Assembly: GCF_023343835.1 (NCBI RefSeq)
Contig: NC_064443.1
Location: 4,402,001 to 4,466,000 of the forward strand
Length of the DNA stretch: 64,000 nt
Direction of reading: 5' to 3'
DNA from: Lagopus muta
Taxonomy: Eukaryota; Chordata; Aves; Galliformes; Phasianidae
Shown here piece after piece: positions 15,401 to 27,400 of this stretch. Numbering within the stretch: the stretch's first letter is position 1; every line of letters starts with the position of its first letter. The translations under genes were made by a program, and so were the position numbers. Below the pieces are notes generated by a model. That model was not told the origin of the DNA. It did no database searches and saw only the letters and a program-made list of their open reading frames with translations.

Positions 15401-15999
15401 TTTACACCTGTGCAATAGCTGTAATCATCTATTCCTTTTAGTTTCTGCTTATTACATTCTGTAAGAAATTAAAGAGCTTTATAAACTGAGTACAATATAA
15501 GGAACATTCACTATTGGAAGATCTTTTTCCTTTGAACATAACATGATCTTCACAGAATGACATCTTAAATGTTTATAAATGAGCATGACCTTGGTTTTGA
15601 GTATATCTGAAAAGAAAGCACATCATCAAACTGCTGCTTGAGCCTGGTCTCTTTGACACAAAAGGAAAAGCATGATCTGCTTTCAGCTGCAATTTGCTGT
15701 TCTGGGGATGTCTCAGCTGAATTCTCTTGTAGCCAAACATCATCCCTGGCAGCTAGCTGGAAATCACAGCATAAAAGTATCTTCCCTGCCATATTTAAAA
15801 TGCTTTGTGTTCAAATTTAAAAGGCTTAATTACTCAAAGTTATGCAGACCAACATCTTAAGTATATTCCAGTTTTTCCTTCAGAGTAGGTAGTGTTGAAA
15901 TGAAAAAAAAAAAAAAATTAAGAAAATATTAATTTAGTGCCATGGAGAAGTAAAGTACACTTCTGTAGGGCAGGTGACCTGTTGTGTGCTTTAAGATGA

Positions 16000-16154
16000 A
16001 TATAGTAGAAAAATACATTATAGTATATACATATAGTAGATATGTATATTATGTATGATATGTAGTAGATATGTATATTATGTATATATATGTATGTATG
16101 TAATAGTCTGTTTGCTATATGCTGATACATATATACATATAGTAGAAAAATACA
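16000..16154. repeat. AT-rich local tandem duplication
   Basis: A 23-base unit beginning TAGTAGATATGTATATT occurs at 16034-16056 and again, identical, at 16063-16085 (period 29). Around it, an 18-base segment ATATAGTAGAAAAATACA occurs at 16000-16017 and again at 16137-16154. The interval is almost entirely TA/TG dinucleotides. It looks like a low-complexity microsatellite that grew by slippage. Confidence 0.8.
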
Positions 16155-17949
16155 CAGTCTTGGTTTATATTCCTGTTTTGAAAATGTGCTAAATGTATTT
16201 TCTGCCCTGAAATCAAACTTTTTAAAGCAGCTTCTTTCTCTTATCACTCACAGTTGGATTAACATGTTCTTTCTGTGGTCCCTGTTGATCCAATAAACTC
16301 AGTGTAATTGCATTTATATAGTAGGCAAAAAGATCAAAGTAGTCCCATATGGGGAAAAACGACCATTCTAAGCCAAAACAAGCTCTTTGGCTTGTAAGCA
16401 ATTGGAAGCCTTTGCTATAGCACATCTGCAATGTACTCTGCATTGCAGAGTTCCATAACATGGTGTGCTGGATCATTTGAGTTACTGTGGTAATATGGAA
16501 ATCTTACAAGTAATAATGCTTTGCTAAGCTTGATTAGACTAAGAGAACTTAAATAAAAAGAAAGAGCTTAAATAAAAGAAAATAAATAAAAAGATTGTTT
16601 TGTACCGTATCGATTATATTGCAGGAGTTGAGTTTATTGCTCTTCTTTCTTGGAGCATTAGGTTCAAAATAGTGAATTCAATGGAATGAATTTGATTCTT
16701 TAATGGTGAAGAGTTTGCAGTACTTAGAGAAGCAAATTGCTTGGCACGATCATGCCATCTTTAAACAGCCCTGTGTCATCGTGTTGAAATCAGATTCACC
16801 TCCAGTTGGGAGCAGTTTCAAGCATTGCTTTCTCACTGCATTGTGGAAATGAAAAAAAGCCAACAGGAGAGCAGGAGAGCAGGTGGGTTCCACTTTGTTA
16901 TAGAAGATGTAGCAGGACATCCACAGAAAAGGAAAATGAGGGAAGTAGGTAAGGAGATTTGATAGCCTGGAAAAATACGAGTGTTCCTAGATTTATTAGC
17001 CCAAACAGGTGTTGGAATGGTATGGTCTGAAAATTGAAAACATTTTGAAAAGATTTATAGAGTCCCAAGTCATGCAAAACTCTTGTTGATTCCATTCCAT
17101 ATTAATGGTAGTGATTATCATAAAATAATTCGGATGCTTGTACCCATTTTCGTCTGAGTCTAGGTTGGATTTGTGATTTCAGAACTGTTTCTTGTGCCTC
17201 TAACTAGGTTTTTAAGTGAACTTCAGACTACTTACATTATATAGAAAACTATGTAATGCATAGACATTGCAAATACTGTAAGAGTGAGTCAGCGTGCATG
17301 CAGTACTCTGTTTTTGCTGATGCACCTTGCGTTTCCTCGTGTTAATTTCCTGTCCACATGGAACAATAGAATTCTAGTAGAATTAAACCGTAAACCTTTT
17401 TTGCCTGTTGTATCTCTGGAACATTTCACATTCACTATGTGAATATCTTAATGGTTGTGCTTTTTTATCGATGTTTGCTATTTCCTATTTAATATTTATT
17501 TCATGTTATTTGATAAACATAACAGGAAAAGTGATGGGTAAGATTGTAATAATTGTAGAGGAAAACTGGCATGTGAGATTCTGATACTTCAGTAAATTTA
17601 AAAATTGCATTGCAAGAAATAAAAGTCTGATTGTTTCTGTAGAACACTGCATTGTAGAACCACAAACCATCTTCTCCCATTCACTTAGTTTCAGACATTG
17701 TTTTGGTTACTGAGTATTGAAAACCATTCCTTCTGCATAAGAGGAGCCACAACAGAGAGAAATGGATTTATTCAGGTCTGAGAATGCTAAGGGGAGAATA
17801 TTTAGGGTTTTTTGTGGTTTTTTTTCTCAACTACCTTGTGGGAATGTACCGAGAAGACAGAGGTGCAGAATGAAAGTATGAGAGGCAGCAGGCACAGACT
17901 GCAACATCACATATCACAGTTAGATAGAAAGAGGAAAAAAAATCAGCAT

Positions 17950-18072
17950 GTTAATCTTAGCTGGCCCAGGTCCTGAGCCCCATCTAGTTGGTCATGCTCT
18001 GAGGGGAGGATCAGAAAAAATGATCTCCACAAGTATCCTCCAGTCTGTATTTCTGTGACCCTGTATTGCAAG
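17950..18072 (+). mobile_element. degenerate CR1-like 3' fragment
   Basis: The segment resembles an old, diverged CR1 3' end. It shows 'GGCCCAGGTCCTGAGCCCC', 'CTAGTTGGTCATGCTC', 'GATCTCCA.AAGTATCCTCCAG' and then 'TTTCTGTGACCCTGTA', which fits a decayed CR1 tail. The match is weaker than for the other copies and could be coincidental in part. Confidence 0.5.
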
Positions 18073-21000
18073 GCTGAGTGTACTTTAAGATTCATGTTTT
18101 ATGATCTCTTTGTTGTGGTCTGAATTGTTTACCTCTGAGGGTCACTTGAATAGTATCATAAAACTGCTGCTCTTTTTTTAATCAGTAACTGTGAAATGTT
18201 TGATTTTGTGTGACCTGCAAGCTCATTTACACATCTTAGATATCAGTTACACACTGCTTGTGAATTTGAAAGATTGAGTGGAACATGACAAGCTATTGAT
18301 TTACAGCAAAACAAAGTCTGTGTAGTTGGAATAGAATACAGTCAGATGTAGATGGTAGTAATTATTCTGACATCCATTTATGCATATGATCAAGCTACAA
18401 GTTCATGAAAGTTTAAAGTGAATTTGCTTTTGCCCATTGTGAATTTTTGGCAGGATTTAGAAATTAAACGAGTATAAACTTACACATCTTTTTACACTTA
18501 AAAATAGAACATTTAGGCTCATCAAAAGAGCCAAGAAGATGATAAAAGAATTTGAATGCATACTTTTATGTACACTAGTGTTTTTAACTTCAGTTCTGTC
18601 TAAGGATTTATATCAGAGCTAATAACTGCTGTGAAAATATTTAAATTAACTGTGGCTTCATTGAAACTCTTGTTGTGTTTGGATAATTGTTTTTTGGTGG
18701 TAGTAAAATGAAGTTTCAAATTCCACACCAAAATACGCTGATGGAAATCATCACATCTTCTTTAAGGGGGGTCGTTTGCTTTTGCACTGCTTTGTTCTCG
18801 GACTTCAAGAGCCTGAGGAAAAGAGTTCATTGTAGAAAATATCCTCAGAGGTAGACATCATTCCAACAGCTCAGGTGCTGCGCCCTGAAAAATGGCCTTT
18901 GCAACTCCAAAGCACTTGAAGAGGTTACCCTACTTTGGAGGAGGAAAGAAATTGGCTTTGTATTTGCTTGCTTTCTGCTTTGTTTCTTCCTGGAACAAAG
19001 AGAAACAATGGAAGGAAATGTGTCAAAGGCATTTTAACAGCAAAAAAACCTACGTATACTTTTTTTTTTTTTTTTAAATTGGATGGTTATAGAATCTTCT
19101 AGTCATGTGGAAAGCAAATGAGCAGCTTTCATGAATGTTTTCATTAAAGAATCTGATAACATACCTAAGAAAACTGTAAAAATAAAAAAATACTAATTAC
19201 TGTTGAATGCTGTGTTCTGTACCTGTTTGAAGCATAGTTAGAAAACCCGAAGACATTTTTCAACTCAGTAGTTTACACTGTAAACAAATTTTCTGTAGTT
19301 GTTTTCTTGCCTTTTTTTTTTTCTACTTAAGTATTTCTGAAAGTATTTAAAATCTTCAGATGCCAGTTCTGCAGGAAATAATCTAGTATCAAGTGTGTAA
19401 GCTGACTAAGATCACATGCTAAGGAGCTTGCTGACATTGCCTTTTAACAAACTGTTGCAGTAAGTGTAAGTAGTTTGGTCGATGCGTAAAGCCTGCCATA
19501 GGAGAGGATGTTTTGAGAAAAAGTGTGATCCCTCTGTCCCTAGGTCTTAGGTCACTTAGTGCTCACTCTAAATGATACAAAAATGGAATAAACAATAAAA
19601 GGATAAAAAATCAAATGCTAGATACTTGTATCTTGATAGAATAGAGGGCATGAGAGAAAATCAGTCCTGAAAGGTGATCACAGGGCTCGTTAACATACCA
19701 CAGCTGCCAGGATGAAACTCAATGGGCTAACGTTTGCAGTTCATATGAAAAGTGAGGCCACACATGCAAAAGAAACACAGAGAATAATTACTGGTGCTGG
19801 TTTTCATCAAAATGAGGATGCCTTGTGACCTTGACCTAGATTTTAAGCTGTGGCTATTGGCTGGAAATGCAGAATTTTGCAATGTCTACAAAGGGAAAAC
19901 ACGTGTCAGACACCACCAAGGACAAAAGCATGAAGTTGGTGTAGTTGAATATTATTGCAAGGTATGAAACCATTTGAACAGGAAAGACTGTGAAGTTTCT
20001 GGCCAAGACAGAATAAAAGAAAACTTGTATTGATAGCATGAGTGCCAGAAATTAGTTGTCAGTGTGGACTAAGCAGGGTATGTGCATTGTGTACAGGAAT
20101 CTAGAATAATTATCTTCTGTATTTGGGATATCTCACCTTGTTGAATGGAGTGTAATGAATGTCTATGGCCTAAACTGTAAGGTAAAACTGGTTTTGGCTG
20201 GTTTTGTTATAGCAAGTAAGCAACCACTTCTGAAAAAAAAAAAGCAAAAACTAGCTGTATCCTGCAGAAATAGGAAACTGTTGAAGCACAACATTTAAGT
20301 GTGGATTGGATGAACTGTTCTTGTGGGGGAACCACTGCCAGTACTGCGAAGCAAGCTGTTTCTAGTGGGAGCAGCAGGGAATGCTTACTGAGGTGCATTA
20401 CCTTCATTTCTTAGATAGCACACTCTACATAATTTTCTTTGCTATGCAAGCTCTGTCATGCAGCTGGATATGAGTTCTGAGCAAAGCTAAACACTGTCAC
20501 TGCTGTAGAATGCTGTCTCTGTGTTGATTGTGCATTTATGTTTTTTTCCCCCTGTGCAGAGGGGGGTGGTTGAAGAATTGTTTAATATGCAGAACGCTTG
20601 AAGTTTGTTTTCAGTTTCAGTAAGATGAAGGGTAGTGCTTACTGTGCATCAGGTATCTGAGATGAAAGGAGGGTGCTGAACTTTGTAATTAGCATCCCTC
20701 AGTCCATACTGAAAAGCTTGAAAAAGCTGCATGTTGGAACTGGAACATATAATGAATTTCAAGTTGCAGTTTTGTTTCTGTTGCACTCCTGAAAGATGCA
20801 ACAGAAAGGATTCAGTATTCTTCCTGACCCAGGAAAAATATTCAAGGAGCCACACGAGGACTGTTGATGCAGCCTGCTGTGCTTAGATCCTAGAATTATA
20901 CTGTAAAGGGTCACAAATACTTTGTAGAATTAGATTGTCAGAAGCTCGGATGTATAAAAGCATCTTTAACGTTGTGCCTATGAAAAAGCTCATGTTGTAT

Positions 21001-23933
21001 AGACATAAAATAATTTGCTTTAAATTTAAACGTGTCTGAATATATTCTTTTATCATTTGTTTCACTTCCCTGAGTGAGGGTACATTTCTAAATCAAGATG
21101 CAAGATATGATAAGATGTAATTGATGTGGGAAGCTGCATGTTCTCATGTGATACCCAAGGGTGCTGTTTGTTACATGTCACATCTAATTTTCAGCCTCAC
21201 CTCTGCTAGTAGAATTTTCCTTACTCTAAACCGTATTTGGAGCATTTATGAAACAGTAAATACTGAGGTTTGCATAAAGGTATTCCAAGGTTTTCTAAGC
21301 AGTGTGTATTTGATGCACATGTGTGTAAATTCATCTTAGTTTGGTGTGGAAAGCAGTGTGTGGGGTGGTGTGTTTGTTTGCTTTGTCTCTCTTAATGAGG
21401 TGGCCGTTTCTGTGCAATTGCTGCTGGATCATTGCTGGCAAGAAACTTAGAAATCCTCTTAGGATGCACTGGTATTCTTGCAGGTTTGTTTATAAGATAA
21501 ACAGAAGTTACCTATTTGAGTTACTTATGTTAATTCTAGGATGCCAAGTCTTGTTTCCATATGTGAATGCTAAGTTTGGAACCATGGCCATGGAGGTTAA
21601 ATTTCAGGTACCAGCTGTTAGTGCTGCAGGAAGGAAATGCAAAACTCTTTCTCTGTTCCTAAGGATTACTGAAAATGCCATCTGGAACTGTGTAAAACCA
21701 TTGGGAACTTGTGAACAGTTGAATTAACACACAGGGTTTTTTCCCCATTCTTCCTATGATATAAGACAGTTATACTTGTCATTTTAAGAAAAGAGCTTCA
21801 GGAATTATTTTATCCTGAATAGGCATAGTTTGCATCTGACATTTAAGAACCTCTGCAAAGAAGTTCAGATATGAAAGCATGTGCTTGAAAAAAAACAGGT
21901 GCTTTGAGGTAGTCTGTCCAGGCTTTTTATTTATTTATTTAAGGGGTTGGAGGGAGGTTGACACTGACAGCTGGTTTATTATCTTCCTATTTTATGACTA
22001 ATCCTGTCATCGCGTGTAGCTGCATTGAGATTGACTAACCCAGGTGTGCTGCAGGATAGAAGAGAAGTGAAAGCAAAATCCAAATTCATGGCTTGAATTG
22101 GGGACCAGATTCTTGGCTCTACATTCATTTTAGACTTTATCTTCCATGGCTTTCTGTATTTCATGATTTCTGTTGTGCAGAAATTTCACTGCTTTGAAGT
22201 AATAGCCAAAATTTGCATAGCCATGAAGCATGTACTCTAAACATCTTATGCAGAGGTGCATAAGAAGTAAATGTTTTTGTGTTGAAGGACTCTTAGGAGA
22301 TATATGTATTTTAGATAGAAAATTATTTAATTGTTATTCTTTTCTTCTTACTTTCCTGCTATTATTACTAATGCTGTATTTCAAGGGTCTTAGTTTTTCA
22401 ATGTCCATGACTAGCTTATTTTACTCAGATAGCAGAATACATTTCACAAGTAAGGCTGCTTCCACAGCCAGCAGCCTGGGTTACCTAGGAGGCAGTGTTG
22501 GCTGTGTGCTGGAGCTGAGGAGCTGTGCTTGAACTGTACATCTTCAAGTTGCTTGAGGCCCTCACAAGGGCCCTTAATATTAAGGACAAACAACAACAAC
22601 AAACCTGCACTTCTTCCCCTTGGTTTCGACAAAGAGAGATGACTGTGTAGTTTGAGCTGCTCTTTGTGCCAGATGGATTGTTACAGTAATGCAAGCATTG
22701 CACATGACGTGTGTAGAGCCAAAAGGCTTTCTGAGCTTTACAGAAACTCTGGAACAGCAAGACAGTTTCTGGATGGAGGTATTTTCATATCACAGAATTA
22801 CTCATGTCACTGGCACCCTTACCAGCCTTTCTTCGTGAAAAACAAACAAACCAGCAAGTACTTGCCTTCTCACCCACACTGCTCAGATCAGAACTGATGA
22901 TGGGAAAGCACAGAGCAGAGAAGCTGGCACTGCTCCCAGTGCATCTGCTTAGTAGATAAAGAAGACTTTTAGGGATCTCGGTCCGCTTTTTTTCCCTTTT
23001 GCCTTTGATTCACCTCATGGCATTTATCGAAGTATTTATTGCCTTTCTTTGGGAGTGATTTTGGGGGTTAAAATCTATGGGATTTGTTTTCAAAAATTAG
23101 GCTCAACAAAGATGGACTATCAGTCTGAACTTTGAATTTCTTACTTATTGCCAGTTTGAATCATACCATAAACACTATTTAAAGATTTTGTTTTTCATAT
23201 TTCTTTTCCACATCCTTGACCCTGACTGGTAAGCTGGACATTTATGTTTGCCTTGGCAAGCTCCAAGCTGCTCATCTAGGGCAGGATGAAAACTCTATTT
23301 TCCTTTCGTAAACAAACTGTTCCTTCAGTATTTTCCATAAGGATTTACACCACCATTTTGCAACGCTTCTAGGAATTGAAAAAATCCTGCCATTCAGAGT
23401 TTTCATTTTATGGTTTGTAACACTGCAGAAAAATATTTGAGCAATTGCTTTCTGGGGTTGGATTTTAAGAGCTTTTTTCAGAACAATTTCAAATTCCAGA
23501 ATCATTACGTTTTGTCATAAGGACTTTTATTAAAATTATAGCCATTTTTCTATTAACTATTCAATATTGCTGTGTTGAACTCTGAATTTTTTTAGAAGGA
23601 TTTGAAAGATATTGAAGGAATATCTTCCTATTGGTGGCAGATTTTGCTGGCAAAGGAGAACTTTTCTGTTCAAGTGATTAGAACCAAGTAGTTCAGAGCC
23701 AGATCTAGCGCAAAGCTTTGTATGCATGTTCTTCCTGGCTACTACAAGCCTTTACTGAGTGGAAGGAGAGTATTTGCCATGAAGTAAACCTCCAAAAAAT
23801 CATAAAAAGCCATTGGTTCTAGTCACTCTCTTATTTACTCTCTCTTTTAAATAATAATACTAATTTTATAAAGGCATATTAAAAGTGTATTTGAACTCCA
23901 CAAACTAAAATTACACTTCCTTTTTTGTTGCAG

Positions 23934-23966
23934 ATCTGGGACATGAGTGATGATGAAACAGTCTGA
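23934..23966 (+). CDS. ATG7: ATG7 terminal coding exon (C-terminal 10 residues)
   Basis: Directly after the acceptor at 23932-23933 the frame reads I-W-D-M-S-D-D-E-T-V and stops at TGA 23964-23966. This matches the extreme C-terminus of vertebrate ATG7, which ends IWDMSDDETI in human. ATG7 is the cytosolic E1-like enzyme that activates ATG12 and the ATG8/LC3 family and passes them to ATG10 and ATG3. The acidic C-terminal tail follows the homodimerising adenylation domain and catalytic cysteine, which are encoded upstream of the window. The exon begins in phase 0, as expected after a codon for Glu. The only visible difference from human is a conservative final Ile to Val. The rest of the gene lies to the left. 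The identity rests on a short peptide, but the strong acceptor, correct stop and convergent VGLL4 neighbour make it secure. Confidence 0.93.
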   Translation: MWDMSDDETV

Positions 23967-24445
23967 AAATCAGCTGAATAAGGTGGAAGATGACCTACTT
24001 TGAACTGCATTGCTGCCTTTTATCTGTTATTCGACAAGTTAATGATTGCTTACCCATGACTACAATGAATATGAACAATTGTAAACCACATACTGACATG
24101 AATATCTTCACTGTGAAAGCAGTCTTTTCTGGATATAACTCTCCATATTTTCATTTTTATTATGTAAATAACCAAAATAACGTGGTTATGTTGAAATCTT
24201 ATTTCTTTTTTTTTTTTTTCCCCATTTTCTAAATAAGACATATATAAAATTTGCTGCTTAAGTAAACTTTGGTATCTCATTTGTTCCATTTTTTTATTTT
24301 GCTTCTCAGCAGACATGTCTAAGTAGCTTGTCTAAATGGTTTTTTCTTCATCTTTCCAACACTTGTTCACCTTTAATTAGAGTTCATTATTAAGATTGAG
24401 AATATTCTCCTGTTGAGAAATAAACTTCATCTTTATGGGAGAGCA
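23967..24445 (+). other. ATG7: ATG7 3'UTR (minimum extent)
   Basis: Non-coding sequence follows the ATG7 stop in the same exon. The first well-formed poly(A) hexamer is AATAAA at 24419-24424, so the shortest 3'UTR is about 0.5 kb. Further AATAAA hexamers at about 26291 and 26575 could serve longer 3'UTRs. A T run at about 24208-24220 lies inside. The true end cannot be fixed from sequence alone. Confidence 0.6.
24419..24424 (+). terminator. ATG7: candidate ATG7 poly(A) signal
   Basis: A canonical AATAAA lies about 450 bases after the ATG7 stop codon. Cleavage would be expected 10-30 bases downstream. Use of this site rather than more distal hexamers is not shown by the sequence. Confidence 0.5.
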
Positions 24446-27400
24446 GGAGTAGGTTAAAAACCTACACTTGCAGTGTATATCACATTGCTTTCTATTTCAA
24501 AGTAAATATTTGTAGTACAGTTGATTCCCTTTATTGTAGTATGATTGTTCTTACCTGTGCCAAAAGAGAAATTATTCTCTCTTATAATTTCATTCTGTGG
24601 AAGAAATGTGGTTTGACTTATATTTACACAGGAAAGACCAAAATGGATCTGTATCATACTTAATGCTCTGCTGAAGTTCAGTGTTCTGCTATATAGTAAA
24701 AATTGCTTAGAGGATGAATCATTGATTCATTAAAAACTTGTAGTTAAATGTATTACTAAAATAAGAAGTTGATTTTCTAACTCTGCCATTCCTGGTTGCT
24801 GTTGTATACTACTTTACAGGTGTTAAACACTGATTCTGATTTTTATTTTGACTGGAGTTTAAGTATTTCAATTTCTGCAGCATCAGGAATGGCTTCAGAT
24901 GTTATGGCTGAGACTGTGAGAATCTTTGATGGGTTCTCAAGGATTTGTAAAAATGGATTTGTAAAATATCAAAGTTACCTTATTACAGAACTGAAAGCAA
25001 ATCTATTGTTTTTTATCTTGCAATAGGATTTGGAAGTGTAATTGAAATTCATTTTAAGGCTTTATATTGTGGAGACTATGGACTAACTTGCTCAGAAAAG
25101 AAGGCAGAATCGCTTTTTGTGGCAGTCTTTATTTCTGTTATACATTATGAAAATGAGTTGACCAACTGGTCAATCCAATTAATTTAGCTTGGTTTACTTC
25201 CTTTAACATAAGCTCTGAATATCCGGTGCAGATAATTTCACAGTTTCTCTCTTAGGCCACATCAGAGTATGTTCTGTCAGATCAAATTCACCTTAAAAGA
25301 AAGGATATCTGCAGGTCCTATACTCCCATCATAAAATAAGACTCACTGAAACATGTTGAGGTTAGCATTAGTTGTTAAGCTTTAATGGCCTGTTTCGCTA
25401 ACTTCATTGTAGTATATATATCTGAATTAAATATATTTTTTTATAGGAAACTGATCTTTTGGTGGTCAGGTAATGATCAATAACATCAATAACACGCGAT
25501 AAACATTTTTAAGTAGTTTATTAACATACAGAATTACCTATGAGCTGTATGATTTGCATTCTGTAGTTCTTTTGGCATTGTGTATTGGTACTGGGTAGTT
25601 TAAAGGGAAAGACCTGCATTTTTGTCTTTTGGAACTGCTGAGTGTAAAACTCTTCTGCAGTCTTTGATTATCTGAAAATGTAAAACTGGACATCTTTCTA
25701 AAAATCTGATGAACAGTAATAGTTACTTTAAATATCTTAATTTTAATTACCTGTTAAAGTAACTTTCAGTTTAAAGATGCAGTGTATCTATTTAATTGCA
25801 GCTGTATGCAAGATCTAAAGGTTGGAATTCAGGGTTAATATGGTGTTTCCTTACCTCTCTACTTTCAGTAGCATACAGTTCTGAGGCTGAGCTGCTTGCT
25901 GTACATATGCTTCCCAGATGTCCCTGATGTTCTGAAGCTCTTCAGTATGTCAGAATAACTTCCGTTGTCTAACTTTAATGTTGTTTTCTTCCTCCTTGTG
26001 GAACAAAATGGTCCTTATTCTGCAATTTCTGGGCATTAATTGAGTAAGAAATCAGAAGAATACATAGAAATGAAGTGCTCTTAACATTTCCATTACTGTT
26101 CAAATTCAAATACCATTATGAGATAAGCACATTTATTTACTGGCCTGTAGGTACTTAATGGAAGGCTTTTGGCACTACCCTTTCAACTGCAGATATTGGT
26201 GTTTAATGGAAGTTAAACTTCGACCTTTCTTCACTTGCTTTCAGTCTGGTGTTAAATCCTCTTTATCAATGTTATAGCCTATCAATCTGGAATAAATTTC
26301 ACTTAAGGCATGCCCTTTGTATTAGATGTAAATTGATAGTAAGATTTTACCCAGTATGTGGTTTGGCCAATGTGAGAATCTGCTCCATGGAACATGGGAT
26401 AGGTTTGATTCTGAAGCCTTCAGCATTGGGTTCTAAAAGGGAGAAAGAGCACAAGTGTGTAAATGACACTTAGACCCATGCAGAAAGATTCATGATGACC
26501 TAGATCATTTGGTATAGAAATTCACCAAGGAATGGAACCATAGGATTTTTATTACTCAAGAGCTGATTACTCCCAAGAAATAAAGGAGGATTCTGCTTCA
26601 GTAGAGATCAACAGCATGAAGTGTAGTCTTGTACATCAAATGGAATTCTAGTAATTGCTGCAGCCCTTATAGCCATTGAGCTTCAGTCTGGAAAAAATGT
26701 TCCTTCCTTGTGCTCTGTATGGGTTTGGTATTGCGTCCTCAGGGAACTCCAGTGAGATGGACGGAAATTTTTTTACCAGCAGTACTATTGTTCTACTGCC
26801 TGTATAATGTTCTCTTGTTTGGCTACTTACCTTAAATACATACAGTAAAAGTCATAGCAAAGTTGAATTTTTTTCAATGTATGAGTGATTTCTTTCAGTT
26901 TCTCACCTGTCATTTGTGATTTTTCTCCTTTTAATTTCTCATAGTCAAAGAAAACTCTTACTGGTGGAGTTTTTGTTTTTGAACTTTTTATTATGCTATT
27001 GTTTAGCATTCTGTGATTTAGTGTCACATGATAGCACTTCTGTTTCTTCCTCTTATTGAGTGTATGCTAACTATTCTGATTGGAACAGCTAATACCTAGT
27101 TCATCGTTGCATTGCTCTGGGTCGTTTGACTGAAGTGTTCACCCAGTTCCCAACTTTTCTTTAAGTTTTCTTCCTCTTTTTCAAGACAGATTTAAAAAAA
27201 AAAAAAATCAGATAGCTGAGAAGTGACTGAAGGTAGACTTTGGTTTTCAGGATTCCCATTAATGTCAATTATATGTGAAAAGATCACTAAGCTTCTGATG
27301 CCAGTCAAGTTTGCCTGTTTCTTACAGTACCAGTTCAGAGCCATTACTGAATCCAAAGGATTTTCATATATGGTTTCTTTTCAGAGCATAACCACATCTT

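Larger units (their letters stand above)
1..23933 (+). other. ATG7: ATG7 last intron (3' part), no recognised exon
   Basis: This stretch is AT-rich and has no recognisable coding exon. I looked for the codons of the penultimate ATG7 exon, which ends in a peptide like HQETQAAE, and did not find it. The interval is therefore best read as the final intron, entering from beyond the left edge. It ends at a strong acceptor: a pyrimidine-rich stretch followed by TTGCAG at 23928-23933. It holds three CR1-derived pieces (near 10.9, 15.2 and 18.0 kb), an AT-rich local duplication at 16.0-16.15 kb and scattered T or A runs, for example a T run ending at 19075. Open frames here reach 128 codons (21341-21727), but that one starts with TTG and resembles nothing known. 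Intron identity is inferred from the exon that follows it. Confidence 0.8.

Noticed and set aside
21341..21727. 128-codon plus-strand frame with hydrophobic stretches in the ATG7 intron
   Set aside because: It starts with TTG, resembles no family and has no splice or promoter support. It is consistent with a chance frame.
23945..23966. C/D box snoRNA-like motifs (TGATGATG followed by CTGA)
   Set aside because: The motifs fall inside the ATG7 C-terminal codons (S-D-D-E-T-V-stop), which explain the sequence fully. No terminal stem was seen.
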